NCBI GenBank assembly: GCA_005656395.1
Contig: SRSI01000074.1
Span: forward strand, 558,001 to 622,000
From: Strongyloides papillosus
Lineage: Eukaryota > Nematoda > Chromadorea > Rhabditida > Strongyloididae
DNA: 64,000 nt
Direction: 5' to 3'
Position numbers and translations under genes: made by a program. The number at the start of each line of letters is the position of its first letter. Position 1 is the first letter of the stretch. Under the pieces are notes generated by a model that ran no database searches, was not told where the DNA came from, and saw only the letters and a program-made list of their open reading frames with translations. Of this stretch, positions 34,300-46,116 are shown in pieces.

Positions 34300-34781
34300 A
34301 TGGAACATAATAAGAAAACATTTCTTATTTTATTCTTAATGGCTTTCCCTTATGGTGGTGTAAATGGTTACTCTGAACCTAAATGTTGGCCTAGATTTAA
34401 TTTAGGTAACCCAAACCCGGCTCCAGTTTTCTGTCCACCTGAAGATTTTTTTACTTATTATGATTGTTGTAGCTTAGACTACGGGGATTGTTGTAGATAT
34501 CCAAAATGGGGCAATATGTAAGTTTAACAATCTTTTTTTTAAACAAAATGCTTTAATTTTGTAGAATTATAGTTGTTATCATCGTTATTGGTCTTATAGC
34601 AGGATTATGCTGTTGTATATTTTTTATATTTCAATTTGCTAACACTAAAAAACGAAATGACAGACCACCTACATCACCACCACAACCCGAGAGAGAGAAG
34701 GAAGTTGAATGTGGCACTGAAATGTCTTTGTCACCAGAAGATAGATACTACCACAGAAATACAAAAAATACTTATATTTAA
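34300..34781 (+). CDS. Small Cys-rich single-pass membrane protein, Shisa/VOPP1 (STMC6)-like
   Basis: Exons 34300-34517 and 34565-34781 around a 47-nt intron give 144 aa. Signal peptide (to about residue 22, GGVNG), then a short ectodomain of about 50 residues with a tight cysteine pattern (KCWPRF, FCPPEDF, YYDCCSLDYGDCCRYPKWG), then a transmembrane helix (IIVVIIVIGLIAGLCCCIFFIF), then a cytosolic tail with a proline motif (RPPTSPPQP) and acidic Ser-rich end. The CC-x5-7-CC signature next to one helix and a Pro-rich tail is the pattern of the Shisa/WBP1/VOPP1/CYYR1 superfamily, whose members are trafficking and receptor adaptors. I see the pattern but not a specific orthologue. Confidence 0.75.
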
Positions 34782-35022
34782 CATATAATCATATCTAAAA
34801 TATATTCAAATGTTCTTAACACTTGTATAAATAAACTTTAAAAAAAATAGTGTTAAAATTATTATTAAATAACGGATTTAGCAAATTAATGTAAAGATAG
34901 GCATAAAATGTTAGAAAACGTTTGTAAAATTCGAGAAGCTGTTTAACAAATAAAGCAACATTTCAATGGATATCATGAATCGTAAAAAGAATTAGAAGCA
35001 AATTTTAAATAAAATTATTTAA

Positions 35023-36678
35023 TTAATTATTATCTAGGCGATCTCCTTTAAGATTTGAAAGTCCAGCTCTAACAACTTCGTCAACAAGTAAAAGGTTTGA
35101 TGCAATACTCGTACAGGCATTGAGAGCATTGAATTTCACAATATAGTTATCCCAGATTCCCGACGGTACAATTGGTTTTCCGTTCTCCAAGTCAACTCCA
35201 ACAACAACACCGCGTTTCTTTCTAGCTTCAATTAAAGAGATAATAGATTTAACACCATCATGTCCAGCATTAATAGCGAGGACCTTTGGAATGACGAGGA
35301 GAGCTTCAGCAAAAGCTTGAACACCAAGTCTTTCTCTTCCCTCAATTGTATCACATTTTTCCATTAAATGTACATGACAACTAACTTCGAACGATCCTGC
35401 ACCAGGGACAACGCATTTATCATTGTAGACGTTTCTAATAGCGCGTAATCCATTCTTGATAGCATCCTTTTGTTGAATGATTGAATGTCTGTTAGGTCCT
35501 TTCAAAAGAAGTGTAACAGATTTTGGTGATTTACAATCTTCAATAAAAGTAAACTTATCTTCTCCAAGAATATGTTCATAAACAGTTCCAGCATAACCAA
35601 GGACACTAGCATCCAAATTTTCAATAGCGTTTATTGCTTCTCCACCACATGCAAGTTGAAGTCTTTCCATGTTTCTTCTTTTAGCTCTGCGAAGGGCAAG
35701 AATTCCATTCTTGGCAAGTAAATCTAAGCATGGAGGGTCAATTCCTTTTTGATTAATAACAACAAATCCTTCTCCATTTTTGCAAACTTGATTCTTCAAA
35801 TCAACAATCTTCTGACAACGTTGAGTGATGTAATCACGTTCACATTGCAAAAGTTTTTCTCTTTCTTCGGCAGTTTTGTAGAAGAGTGATGAATTAACTT
35901 CGGTTTTCTCAAACTCTAATGAAACATTGCAAGTTAAGATAAAAGCATTCTTGACATGTTTTGGCATATCTGGATGTCTTCCACCATGATCCAAAACAAG
36001 ACCGCTAATAAATTTAGAATCAGTATCATTTTCATGGAGCATCTCCTAAACACACAAAAAACACTAGTAAATAAAAATTATAAAACTTACCATAATCTCA
36101 ATCATATGTAAATCTGGTTCTGTTAAGTTATCACTATCTTTAATGGCAAGAAATGCATCAACAATGCATTCAGCCAAATGATCAGCACTTCTTCTTCTCA
36201 ATTTTGTTCTTAAAGCACCACGGGCAACCTCAACTAACAAATCTCTATTGATTTCTGGTGACTCTTTAAATTGTTCCAAAAATTCAAGTGCCAAAACTTT
36301 AGCTTTCTCAAAACCTTCAGATATCAATCTAGGGTGAACACCATCAGAAACATACTTGTCAGCTTGCTTCAAAAGTTCTCCAATAAGAAGGACTGTTGAT
36401 GTAATACCATCACCAGCAACATCATGTTGAGCGGTACATGTTTTTGCAATAAGAGATGCTGTTGGATGGGTAATTTGCATTTCATGAAGAAGTGTATTTC
36501 CATCTTTAGTTAATTTAACATCCCCAGCTCCGGAAACAAGCATTTTAAGGGTTCCTGATGGCCCTAAGTTACTTTGCATTACCTTTTGTAATCCTTTAGC
36601 ACCTGTCATGTTTAGTTCTAATGCTGCAGTTTGACGTGCCATTTCAGCACGTGGGTTGAGGCATTGAAGAGATGACAT
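35023..36678 (-). CDS. cct-6: TCP-1/CCT chaperonin subunit zeta
   Basis: Subunit of the cytosolic CCT/TRiC folding ring for actin and tubulin. Exons 36091-36678 and 35023-36045 flank a 45-nt intron (IEIM|EMLHEND), giving 536 aa. Group II chaperonin landmarks: [14 protein letters not shown], the nucleotide loop [16 protein letters not shown], and [11 protein letters not shown] (GDGIT where most CCT subunits have GDGTT). The apical start [17 protein letters not shown], then [24 protein letters not shown] and PGAGSFEVS, identify zeta rather than gamma or other subunits. The frame ends [24 protein letters not shown], complete. No anomalies other than the Thr-to-Ile noted. Confidence 0.95.
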
Positions 36679-37160
36679 ATTTCTACAGAGATTCTAAAAA
36701 TTAAAAAATATAGAAATTTAATGAAAAAATAATTGTAAAAATGCACTGGTGTCTTATTGGGAATGTTAAACAAAGTAGTAGTATTGGAGTAAAGTGCCTT
36801 TATAATGGGATAGCCTCGTAACTTCTAGAACAAATGTTAAAGAATATTTTTAAATTAATAATGAAGTAGTTTATTAAGATACACTATATCATTATTATTA
36901 TGTTCAGAGAGAAGGAACAGAATTGTGACAGGGAAAAGATGGATGGAATTGTATAGAAAAATACATTTTCAATGGATTTTTAAAAATTGATGAGAGTAAA
37001 GTGAAAGATTAATTAAGATATAAAAATTTTATTATTTGTATATTAATAGAAGAAATACCAAATATCATAGAGTGAATAGAAAACTACCAAAATTCTACAA
37101 GATCTTTCATTTTAAATTATAATAAATGATTTGTCATTAAAAAATTCGTAATTATTTACT
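36679..37160. other. Spacer cct-6 upstream / crh-1 3' side
   Basis: No gene seen; includes the cct-6 promoter and crh-1 3' UTR. Confidence 0.5.
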
Positions 37161-38368
37161 TTACATTTCTGGTTTGCCTTTTTGACAATATAACTCTTTT
37201 AATGTTTTTAACTCTTCAATGAGAGCTTTATTTTGATTTTCCAGAACAGAAACTCTGTTTTCTAAACATTTAACGTACTCCTTCTTCTTCCTTCGACATT
37301 CTTTTGCTGCTTCACGATTTTTCATTAGGCGAACTTGACGTTTTTTCGTTGAATCATCTCCATCCGGAATACCAATTGAACTTTTAGAGGATGCCGATGC
37401 TGGACCACTGTTAATATGATTAGAAGGGGAGTTATAATTAAGTAATCCAGGTTGCCAATCACCATTGTTGTTAGCTACACCAGTAAATGGTCCCAAAGCT
37501 AGAGAATCATTAATATTTTTCAAATGCAAAAGATCTGCATTTAATGGAAGCATTATACCAGTAGGATTAGACACAACAGATGTAGGAATAGATGATGGTG
37601 GAATAATATTTAATGAAGAACCCGTGACTACGTTTGGATCACTAAGTAATGATGGCATTCGTAATTCTGTTGAGGATGATGTACATTGTTGTTGTGGTCC
37701 TGAGACAATTGGTGAGACATAAGAATTTGTACCATCCATTTTTAAGGGAAGTACTGGAACTGGTGTTGGTAGTGTTGGAATATTTTGTGGTGATAATTTT
37801 GAAGCATTATTTGTTACAACAACAATATCTGATTCCGTAGAATCTTTCTTGCTAATACTTTTATCCGTGACCGTTTCTAGGTCTTTTAATATCATGCTAA
37901 AAAAATTTTTATTTATTTATAATAAAATTAAGTTTACACATAATTAGAAATATAAGTTATTAAAATTTTTATAAAGTTTTTATTTCTCAAAGGCATATAA
38001 GCGAAGTTTGTTTAACGGTTGATGAGCATATTATTTTACATAATTTTTAAATATAACATAACTAATAAACAACTTATATTGTAATAATACTTGAAAGTGA
38101 TAGTAAAACAGTAGTTTGTAAAATTATTTAATTAATTTAAATAGGATACCATCAAGGATGTTTTAATTTTCAGAAATAAAAAGAATACTTACCGATAAGA
38201 AGGCCTTCTGTTTAATTGCTCTCTACGTTTTCTAGCTTCATCTTCTGAGATAACATCTTCACCAGTTCTTAAAATATCCCTATTTGGTGCACTAATAGTA
38301 GCAGTTTCATTCTAAAATAATAAATTTTAAGAATTTAAAAATATCGGAAATATAAAAAAAATTACCAT
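37161..38368 (-). CDS. crh-1: CREB-type bZIP transcription factor
   Basis: cAMP-response-element binding activator. My model: exon 1 is only the ATG (38366-38368), exon 2 is 38193-38311 and exon 3 is 37161-37896, all in phase, 285 aa. Exon 2 encodes the kinase-inducible domain: EDEARKRREQLNRRPSYR, with the PKA/CaMK phosphoacceptor Ser 39 in RRPS; exon 3 continues MILKDLE. The middle is Ser/Pro/Thr/Val-rich transactivation sequence. The C-terminus is a CREB basic region (RLMKNREAAKECRRKKKEYV) and leucine zipper (CLENRVSVLENQNKALIEEL). The 3-nt first coding exon is the least sure part; other upstream exons or isoforms are likely. Two tiny upstream frames lie in a possible 5' UTR segment just beyond it (about 38440-38526). 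Confidence 0.88.
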
Positions 38369-41300
38369 TTTTGAAAAAATATTTGATTTAAAAATTATAT
38401 TTAAAAAGGAAATCTATGAAAGTATTGTAATTGGTTTAGTAGAAGATATGAACCATATAAAATAGTAATTTTCAGCAAGTTTGCTAGTTTCCTGTGTTAT
38501 ACAGTCAACCTCCAGTCCATGCAATCTAAAATAATAAATATAAAAGAAAGAACTTGATGATAATTAATCTTTGTTTAAAACGTTAATATTTTTAGGCTTA
38601 TCTCCATTGCCTTTTAACTTATTGAAAAAGAAAGATGACTACTTGTTAAGTAAACATAAAAATGATATTTTAAGTTACATTATAAATGCTTATATAATAA
38701 AATGCCAATATGTTTTGTTTGATATGATATAATAAAATGTTCACATAATAAAATATCTGTATAAATTATGATAATAAAAATATTAAAAAATTGTTATTTT
38801 TCATCAAAATTTAATAAGGTAAAAACGCTTGTTTGTATATACTATGTAGATAGTTTATAATATACCATCATTAAGATATAATATTATATCTTTGATTATC
38901 TTGTTTAAGCAGGATTTGTTGTATGCAAATCTCTGTTTTTGCGTAATAAACATTTAAAAAATTTAGTAAGAAAAATTTAATAAAAAGAATGATATCAAAA
39001 TTGATCATTAAAAAAGACGCTCTTTTAATTATGTTGTTGGCAGAAAAAGTTTGGTGAAATGATATTAAATAGATCAAAAAAAAATTAAAATCACATTATA
39101 AGGGTGAGTGGAATGTGTGTATATGATTTAAATCATCATAAGTAATTATCTCCTTATAAAGAAAAGTTATTTACCAAACAATCTTGTAATATTTCTTTAA
39201 ATTAATAAAAAAATCAACTGTCGTTTTATCATTTTGGAGGTTAACAGAGGCAATACACATATTTCGTCATTATCATCTATAGTGGGCCATTCACATATGA
39301 TATAAAATGTTGCTGGTGCATCGATTGTAGCGTGTGTGTAAATATAAGAGAAGAAGCTTTTAGTTGTTATGTCTCTTTCTCTTTTTACTGAGTGTTTCAT
39401 ATCTTGGTATTCACTTTATGATGCGTGTAGTCATATATTAGCCACTATACAAATGATGAAGTAAGTGATAGAAGATAAAAATTATAAATTAATATCAAAA
39501 TTATCTGTGTATGTATGTATGTGTGTATCAATGTAAAGAAAGGTGAAATAACAATATTAAAATTGCACTTTTCTTATTATTGTTATTACACACCCAAACA
39601 ACATTAAAAAAAGCATTTTAAAAATAACAAAACAATTATATGCTGATTAAGATAGTGTAAAGAAACGTTGATTGAATAAATAATGAGATAAATTGTTAAT
39701 ACTTAGTAATGGAATTTTTTATAATAATAATAATCTGTGACCAATGCTTACAAATACTGGATTTAATAAAAACCTAAACAAATACAGGCGACTTGTCAGT
39801 TGTTGATCAAAAGATATTTGTTTTATTTATTAACATACTTTCTAAGAAAATTTCAATAGACTAAAATGGTAGATAGACGAGAATATATTTATAAACATAT
39901 TTTCTACCTTTTTTAGTATTACATTAAAAATCATTTTTATCATATATCATGTCTTCACTTCGTTGCCTCATTAACGTCATATTACAATATAAAATATTAA
40001 AACTAATTTTTTTGTGTAACTTGGTTGTTGTAACCAAGGAGATTAAAAAAAATCTAAGTTAAGAAAACATTACTTATATGTGTTATATCATAAATATGAA
40101 TATGCATTTCCTTAATTTGGTTTAAAAGACAACGTTTCGATGATGCCATTTTTAACGATTTACGCATGCAATAATTTATTTCATGTTTTCTATAGCAACA
40201 CGACATTATCTTTAAGTACAAACTAATAACCTTATTGTCTCCAATAGTAAATTGTTGTGATAGCAACCACCAGGATTTTATTAAATATACACATTTTTAC
40301 CTACGAAGATATTAAATAAATTATTGTTAAACAAAAGTTTCGTATATTACAAAATTAAAAAATTCAAATTTTTATGACGAGTATGATAAAAAAATGTTAA
40401 AAATCTTCATAGTAAACAATGGAGATTAGTAAAACAGAATGTTTGTCGAAATGATAAAATACAAAAGAATTACATCATCAAATATGATAAGAAATATTTT
40501 AATAAATGTAATTATCAGGCAATGTAATTATAAAACACAATCATTTACAAACACTATTCACAAAAGGTTTTTAAACATATAACAAAAATTGCTATTATAT
40601 TGGTTGTTAAATAAAATATTAATAACAAACTCTACATATGTTTAATTGAAAATATAGGACTTTCTTTGTTAAATAGAAGTGAAACACTAAAATCTAAAAA
40701 TTACTAAATTTGAGATAATAATCTTTTACCACATTTAAATTAATTATGCTATTGAGAAACTTATTATATTCTTTAAAATATAAATTAACGATTGAAAAAT
40801 GATGTTTGGTAAATACTAGTCAATAAAAAAACAATTTCAAACATTAAATAGCGAATCTTATTTTAAGTTTTGTATTAAAATTACACAAATAAAACGATGT
40901 AGTTATGCACTTTTTTCTATTAATGTTTCACACAAAAAAATTACACTGTTCAATTGATAGTTCGAAAATTTTATAAAAATCTCACGTAGCAAATATTTTA
41001 TGTACAGCAAAGCTATATGCTATTACCATTAATTAGTCCTTAAAATTTCAATTTATAGAAAATTATATTAATTATTATTTAATGAATTAGTACATTATAA
41101 AGCATGCATAACAACTAAAGTGTGTGCAAAACAATTCACACTACTCTTTAACTTGGACATAATTATAAACATGTTTATATTACAAACTCATAAATTGATA
41201 TTCAACAACATTTAATATAATCTTTGCTTCTTAATTAAAAAAAATAAATACATAGCTAATACTTCCTAAATTAGTTTCCTTTATAAAAGTTTTATAAAAT

Positions 41301-41558
41301 ATAGTTGATGAATACAAGACGAAATGCATAATTTAAAAACCTTTTATATACTAAGATAAGTTATACATGCTTATAGTTTATTATAATTTTAAAATAATAA
41401 ATATAATATATCTTTTATTTTATAAATCTCACAATCCATAGATAATGTAAACTAATAAACATTTAGAGAAAGTTTCTAAAAACAATTTGACCACAAACAC
41501 GCATACATGTTTCTGACACAATAAAGCAACAACGTTTTAAGGATCTTAAGAACAAAAA
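38369..41558. other. 3.2 kb gene-free region upstream of crh-1
   Basis: No coding gene supported. It includes a TTATTATTTTAG acceptor at about 38527 that could begin the crh-1 5' UTR, a short TATG/TGTG repeat near 39509, and otherwise unremarkable AT-rich sequence. The small open frame at 39197-39400 (minus) has no family support. Confidence 0.5.
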
Positions 41559-41631
41559 TGCCACGAGCCGGGATCGAACCGGCGACATTTAGATCTTCAG
41601 TCTAACGCTCTCCCAACTGAGCTATCATGGC
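41559..41631 (-). tRNA. tRNA-Phe (anticodon GAA)
   Basis: 73 nt, no intron. Acceptor stem GCCATGA/TCGTGGC (one T-G wobble), D-arm AGCTCAGTTGGGAGAGC, anticodon loop CTGAAGA in a five-base-pair stem (TTAGA/TCTAA), T-arm GCCGGTTCGATCCCGGC and discriminator A. A-box and B-box internal promoters are intact. The cloverleaf closes fully. Confidence 0.95.
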
Positions 41632-42185
41632 ACGAAGGGCGGGATTTTTGATATCCTTAAAAGGAAATTTTTTCAAAAAATAGCCATATGATTTATTAAA
41701 TCTAATTTTTAAAATAGGACTACAGTTCTTGTTAAAATATTAAAAAAATACAATAAAAAAGTATGTTTTCTAAAATATTAATAATCATTATTAGTTATTT
41801 TAATGAAATTAAATGTTTTGGCCCTACATCATATCATAAGTTCTATATAGCAGCATATGAACACATAACAATTTGAATGGTTAAATAATTTAGAAGTATT
41901 CACATTGAAAAACTTTTTAAAACTAGAAAAATGAATAAAAATGATTAATAATCATTTAATTTGTACGTATTTAATATGAAATAATATTTATACTTTAAAT
42001 TTCGAATAAAAAATGTCATATTTTAAACAGTAGAAAGTTGTGTAAGAAAATTTAAAATTAAAAATATGTTTTGACAAACGTATATTTCTTGTATTATTAA
42101 TAAGGAAATTTATTTTAGTATAATGTTTAAAAAAGTTTAAAATTGGCATATAATATTGTTAATAAAAATAAATAAAATTATAATT
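41632..42185. other. Spacer, no gene seen
   Basis: AT-rich; upstream of the tRNA on its strand and downstream of the sugar-nucleotide enzyme gene. Confidence 0.5.
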
Positions 42186-43961
42186 TTATTTTCCACTAGT
42201 AATAATTTGATATGCTTCTTTAACACCTTCAGCAGCTGTTCTTATATCATTTTTTTGGTGAATAATTTTTCCAGTATCTAGTATACAATGAGCCCTTGTA
42301 TTAACCATATCTTTATTAATTGAGGGATCTATGACATCATAGTTTTCATTATTTCCAGTAATGTCGTTGTAAATTTGTTTAAACTCAGTAAATTTGATTG
42401 GTCCTGGATTAACAAGATTTATTGTACCTGTGTTTTTATTCAATATCAAATTAAGAAGTATTGGTAAACAATCTGGAAGAATTGTTATTGAATTTGGTAT
42501 ATCAAGAACCTTATTGAATTTAATCATCTTCGCAGCAAGATTTCTTGGACTATCTTCAAAATTTACTGGTAATCTTATTCGTGCATTTAAACTATTATCC
42601 AAAGTTTTAAATAATTTATCAGTAAAGAGTTTTACAGCCGAGTAAGATGTATTTTTAAAGTTTCCATCATCTGTTTCTTTGTAACCTGGACCAATATATC
42701 CATGGTCTTCATCATATTGGAATATACAACCTGTACCAAGATATGTGAAGTGAATTTTAAGTCTTTGACAAATCTTTCCGATAATCCATGGTCCAAAACA
42801 ATTGTCTCTTACATTTTCTTTTAATTTATCTGGACCGCCTTCTAGATAACTTATATTTTCGCATCCAGGGCCTTGTGTTCTTCCTATCATTGAAACAACA
42901 TTACTAGGAGCAACATTTACAATCTCATTTTGAACCGCATCATCACTATCAAATCCTGGTTTTGTTTGACTAACAACATATTCAATGTCATTTCTTTCTA
43001 ATAGTTCGCAGAATTGACTTCCTATCCATCCTTTTCCACCAAAGATAAGAATCTTGGCCACTTTTTGTTTGCTATTCTCATTAAATAAATTATTTTCTTG
43101 TTCTTTAAGTTTTTTAATCCCTTCTTCAAGTGTTACAATTGGTTTCCATTTAGTCATTTTAAATATTTTTTCATTTGACATTCTAATAGTTTCTTCTTTC
43201 AATTTACCATTATTACAGAAGTCTTTTAATGAATCTTCTGTTATACAAATTCCAGATGGAACATTATAAATTGGAGCACATTCTTTGGGAGTTCCTGCAA
43301 CTGCTAATATTCCTTTTATAGCATCGTCAATATATAAAGGTGAAAGTACTTCCAAGGCAGATGGTGCAAGATTAGTTTGAATAATATTATTAACAATATT
43401 TTTTTTATTCATTTTACCTCCATAAACATTTTTAGCAAGTCTGGCTATCTTAATATCTATATTATATCCTTTAGCATAAGCATTTAACATCATTTCACAT
43501 GATGCATGACTTGCAGCCACAGGATTAAATGGATAAGTAGCTTCATCTTCAGACCAAACTTTTGCTGACCCATATACATCTTCTGTAGAGACATGAATGA
43601 AATTGATTTTTGATGAGTTGGAAGAATTACGAATACTATCAAGAAGATGTGTAAGCCCTTCAAAATTATTACGACAACATTTAACCATATTAATAAATGA
43701 TTCTTCTATATTTGTATCAAAAGCAAAATTAAAAATTGTATCAACATTATTTTCTTCAATAAGTCTTTTAACTAATAATTCATTTGCTATGTCTCCAATG
43801 ACTACTTCTACATCATGTTTGTTATCAAGTTTATCTAAAGAAGAATTTTCAGATATTTTATCAAGTATAACAATATTTGGTTTCTCTGGCAAATTAAAAA
43901 TGTAATTAGCAAAGTTTACACCAAGATATCCTAAGCCTCCAGTAATAAGTATAGACTTCAT
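42186..43961 (-). CDS. Two-domain nucleotide-sugar enzyme (RmlB-like plus NRS/ER-like), first domain degenerate
   Basis: Single exon, 591 aa, with two short-chain-dehydrogenase domains. Domain 1 (1-285) looks like a dTDP/UDP-glucose 4,6-dehydratase: Rossmann loop GGLGYLG at 8-14. Its active site is altered: the STDEVYG motif reads STEDVYG (125-131), and the catalytic YxxxK is V148-x3-H152 (NPVAASHAS). Domain 2 (about 302-591) matches plant and fungal NRS/ER-type 3,5-epimerase/4-reductases: FGGKGWIGSQF, VSMIGRTQGPGCENISYLEG, YLGTGCIFQYD, with intact Y440-x3-K444 (SYSAVK). It belongs to the nematode rhamnose pathway (RML group), which supplies activated rhamnose for cuticle or surface glycans. 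Orthology to a particular rml gene is not settled. Confidence 0.85.
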   Translation of the reverse strand: MKSILITGGLGYLGVNFANYIFNLPEKPNIVILDKISENSSLDKLDNKHDVEVVIGDIANELLVKRLIEENNVDTIFNFAFDTNIEESFINMVKCCRNNFEGLTHLLDSIRNSSNSSKINFIHVSTEDVYGSAKVWSEDEATYPFNPVAASHASCEMMLNAYAKGYNIDIKIARLAKNVYGGKMNKKNIVNNIIQTNLAPSALEVLSPLYIDDAIKGILAVAGTPKECAPIYNVPSGICITEDSLKDFCNNGKLKEETIRMSNEKIFKMTKWKPIVTLEEGIKKLKEQENNLFNENSKQKVAKILIFGGKGWIGSQFCELLERNDIEYVVSQTKPGFDSDDAVQNEIVNVAPSNVVSMIGRTQGPGCENISYLEGGPDKLKENVRDNCFGPWIIGKICQRLKIHFTYLGTGCIFQYDEDHGYIGPGYKETDDGNFKNTSYSAVKLFTDKLFKTLDNSLNARIRLPVNFEDSPRNLAAKMIKFNKVLDIPNSITILPDCLPILLNLILNKNTGTINLVNPGPIKFTEFKQIYNDITGNNENYDVIDPSINKDMVNTRAHCILDTGKIIHQKNDIRTAAEGVKEAYQIITSGK

Positions 43962-44168
43962 AGATAAATAAGATATTTTAATTTTATAAACAAATTATGT
44001 TGACTATAGTTAATTTATTTATTTTATTACAATCATAGGCGTATAATATATGTTATATATAATTTAAAATGAAAAAATGTAAACGTGTCAAGGACATATT
44101 TCAATTATTTTGATCATATTTACCGATAATAAAACAATTACTATCAACAAATATGATTCTGTTATTTT

Positions 44169-44954
44169 TTACCTTTTACATATATAAGGCCTTGCCATGA
44201 AACAAAAAATATCATTTAGTCTTCCGGAACTATCTTGCTCCACACAATTTTCATTATGTTCTTTATTATCAGGAGCACCTTTTTTCCATATGATAAATTT
44301 AGGTTTTGCATTATCAGAATAAACAAAATCTCCTTCGTTTTGTATATCATTTAATCCTGTCCATATAACTGTCTTGTGTATCTTTCTTATAAAATCACTC
44401 TCCTCTTCTGAAATAAATGATACCAAATGACCATTCCATTTTGAACATGAGTGCTCAGCTGCATACCATGAAACTTTATCTTCAACGAAAATATATTCGC
44501 TACTATTAAAATAATGTATTTTTTTCGTCATTAATTTTATATAACGCTAGAAAAAAGCTTGCATTATATTGTAAAGTTAATTAAAACTTACTTCATTTTC
44601 AATATGATCATTTTCTATCTTAATACTTAATAATTTTAATTTGTGCTCATAAGTTTCAATTAAACTATCAATTTTATCTTTAAACTTGTTTTCAATATTT
44701 TCAATCCTTTCATCAACAGAGTATTCTAACTCCTCTTTTACTTTTGTGCAACATGAAGTGTTGGGAATATTTTTGTTCTTTCCATTATTGTATGAATTGA
44801 AAGTAACATTAAAATTTTTCTCGCATAAAGTTAATTTTTGCCTCAAACACCTTATTTCAGCAGGAAAGTTTCCTTTAAAATGGCTACATTCATAAAAAGT
44901 ACCATTAATTAAAGTAATTAAAAAAATGAAAATAATTGACACAATTAATATCAT
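44169..44954 (-). CDS. Secreted C-type lectin-domain protein with coiled-coil stalk
   Basis: Exons 44592-44954 and 44169-44546 (45-nt intron) give 246 aa. Signal peptide (MILIVSIIFIFLITLINGT), then an N-terminal region with a CC pair and a helical, Glu/Lys-rich stalk (about 75-125), then a CTLD of about 115 residues: YFNSSEYIFVEDKVSWYAAEHC-type start, SFISEEESDFI, WTGLND (the WIGL motif), C-terminal disulfide cysteines and YICKR end. The usual WND calcium motif reads RLND, and the sugar-binding EPN/QPD position reads APDN, so calcium-dependent sugar binding is uncertain. The stalk suggests oligomerisation. Confidence 0.85.
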
Positions 44955-45323
44955 TATCTAAGTATAAAGAATATAAAATATTATCCAATAGATATGTATT
45001 CTTTTGTTGATTTTATTAAAATTAAAATACGATATAAATATTTAGATATTATAATGATAGCTTAAAGTAAATTAAGATTAATAATGAGTAGATAAAACAT
45101 ATATAACAGTTGTCTGTGATAATAAAATTGTGATTCATTATGTTTATAAATGATTTTTATCCGCTTAATCATCTTACTATTTTTTCAATTAAAGAGGAAG
45201 TTATGCATAAAAAATTGTTTTATTTATTGTTTTAGATCAAAGTGTATGTTATTTAATTGATAAAATGTATAGAAATCTTAGTCATTTATTGTATTAAACA
45301 CAAGTAAATAGATAAATTTGTTT
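44955..45323. other. Spacer, no gene seen
   Basis: AT-rich sequence between two minus-strand genes: lectin promoter and phosphatase 3' UTR. Confidence 0.5.
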
Positions 45324-46116
45324 TTATGGTAAAAACGATGTTGCTTTTTTGTCATTTTTAAATAGTTCTTCAAATTTCTCTTTTGACTCTTCATTGTCTT
45401 CATTCTCTAGCATCAACCTTCTATATTCATTATCTCTGAGATCAAGTGAAAACTTTCGAAGTTGCATTAAAAATCCAATATTAGGTGATGCTGAAAGTCT
45501 TTTAGACGATATCAAACTTAATACAGAATTATATGATATTGTGGTAACACTTAAAATGTATAATGCTGCAACTGTGACACTTCTTGATACTCCAACAAAA
45601 CAATGAATGAGAACAGCTTCTTTAAAAATAAAAATATTTAAAAAAATTATTTATAATAAACATACCATTATTCATTCTTCCCTCATGTATAAAAGTATTA
45701 ATCATAGGAACAAACGTTAAAATATCTTCACAACATTTATCTTCAATTTGAATTTTTAAAACTTTAATATTGCTATGATGTGGATGATTTTGTTTTGAAA
45801 AGTAGCTCATTAAACTGACAATTCTTTTAATCTTGTTTTTAGCTAGTTGATTTATGTCAATGGAATCTCTTAAACTTCCGACAAACAAATTTGGAATTAT
45901 TTCATCCATTTTACTAGTAAATAACTTTTCACGATATCTTTTCAATACTTCTATACCTTTTTTATTTTTAACCTCTTTCTCCTCCACAATTTTATTTTCC
46001 GTTTTATCATAAGACTTAGTAGTATTAGCTGTTGGATTAATATTCAGTATAGAGGAACTATTATTAATTTCACAACTAAAATTGTTATTTAATGTCTCCT
46101 TATTTAAAGTTGTCAT
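45324..46116 (-). CDS. Dual-specificity phosphatase, DUSP22/DUSP15-like
   Basis: Exons 45666-46116 and 45324-45619 (46-nt intron) give 248 aa. The first 65 residues are polar and disordered. The catalytic domain starts MDEIIPNLFVGSLRDSIDINQL, contains the general-acid region with IEDKC, and has the P-loop HCFVGVSRS at 156-164 with nucleophile Cys 157 and Arg 163, split from the N-terminal half by the intron. After it come ISSKRLSASPNIGFLMQLRKF, the typical small atypical-DUSP end, and an acidic/basic tail. Small DUSPs of this type act in JNK and other MAPK signalling. DUSP22 carries an N-terminal myristoylation site; here there is an extension instead, so membrane anchoring is not expected. 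Confidence 0.85.

Noticed and set aside
35023..36678. First impression of CCT subunit gamma (cct-3)
   Set aside because: Subunit-specific blocks ([46 protein letters not shown]) match zeta (cct-6), not gamma.
39505..39530. TATG/TGTG microsatellite
   Set aside because: Too short and imperfect to list as a repeat feature.
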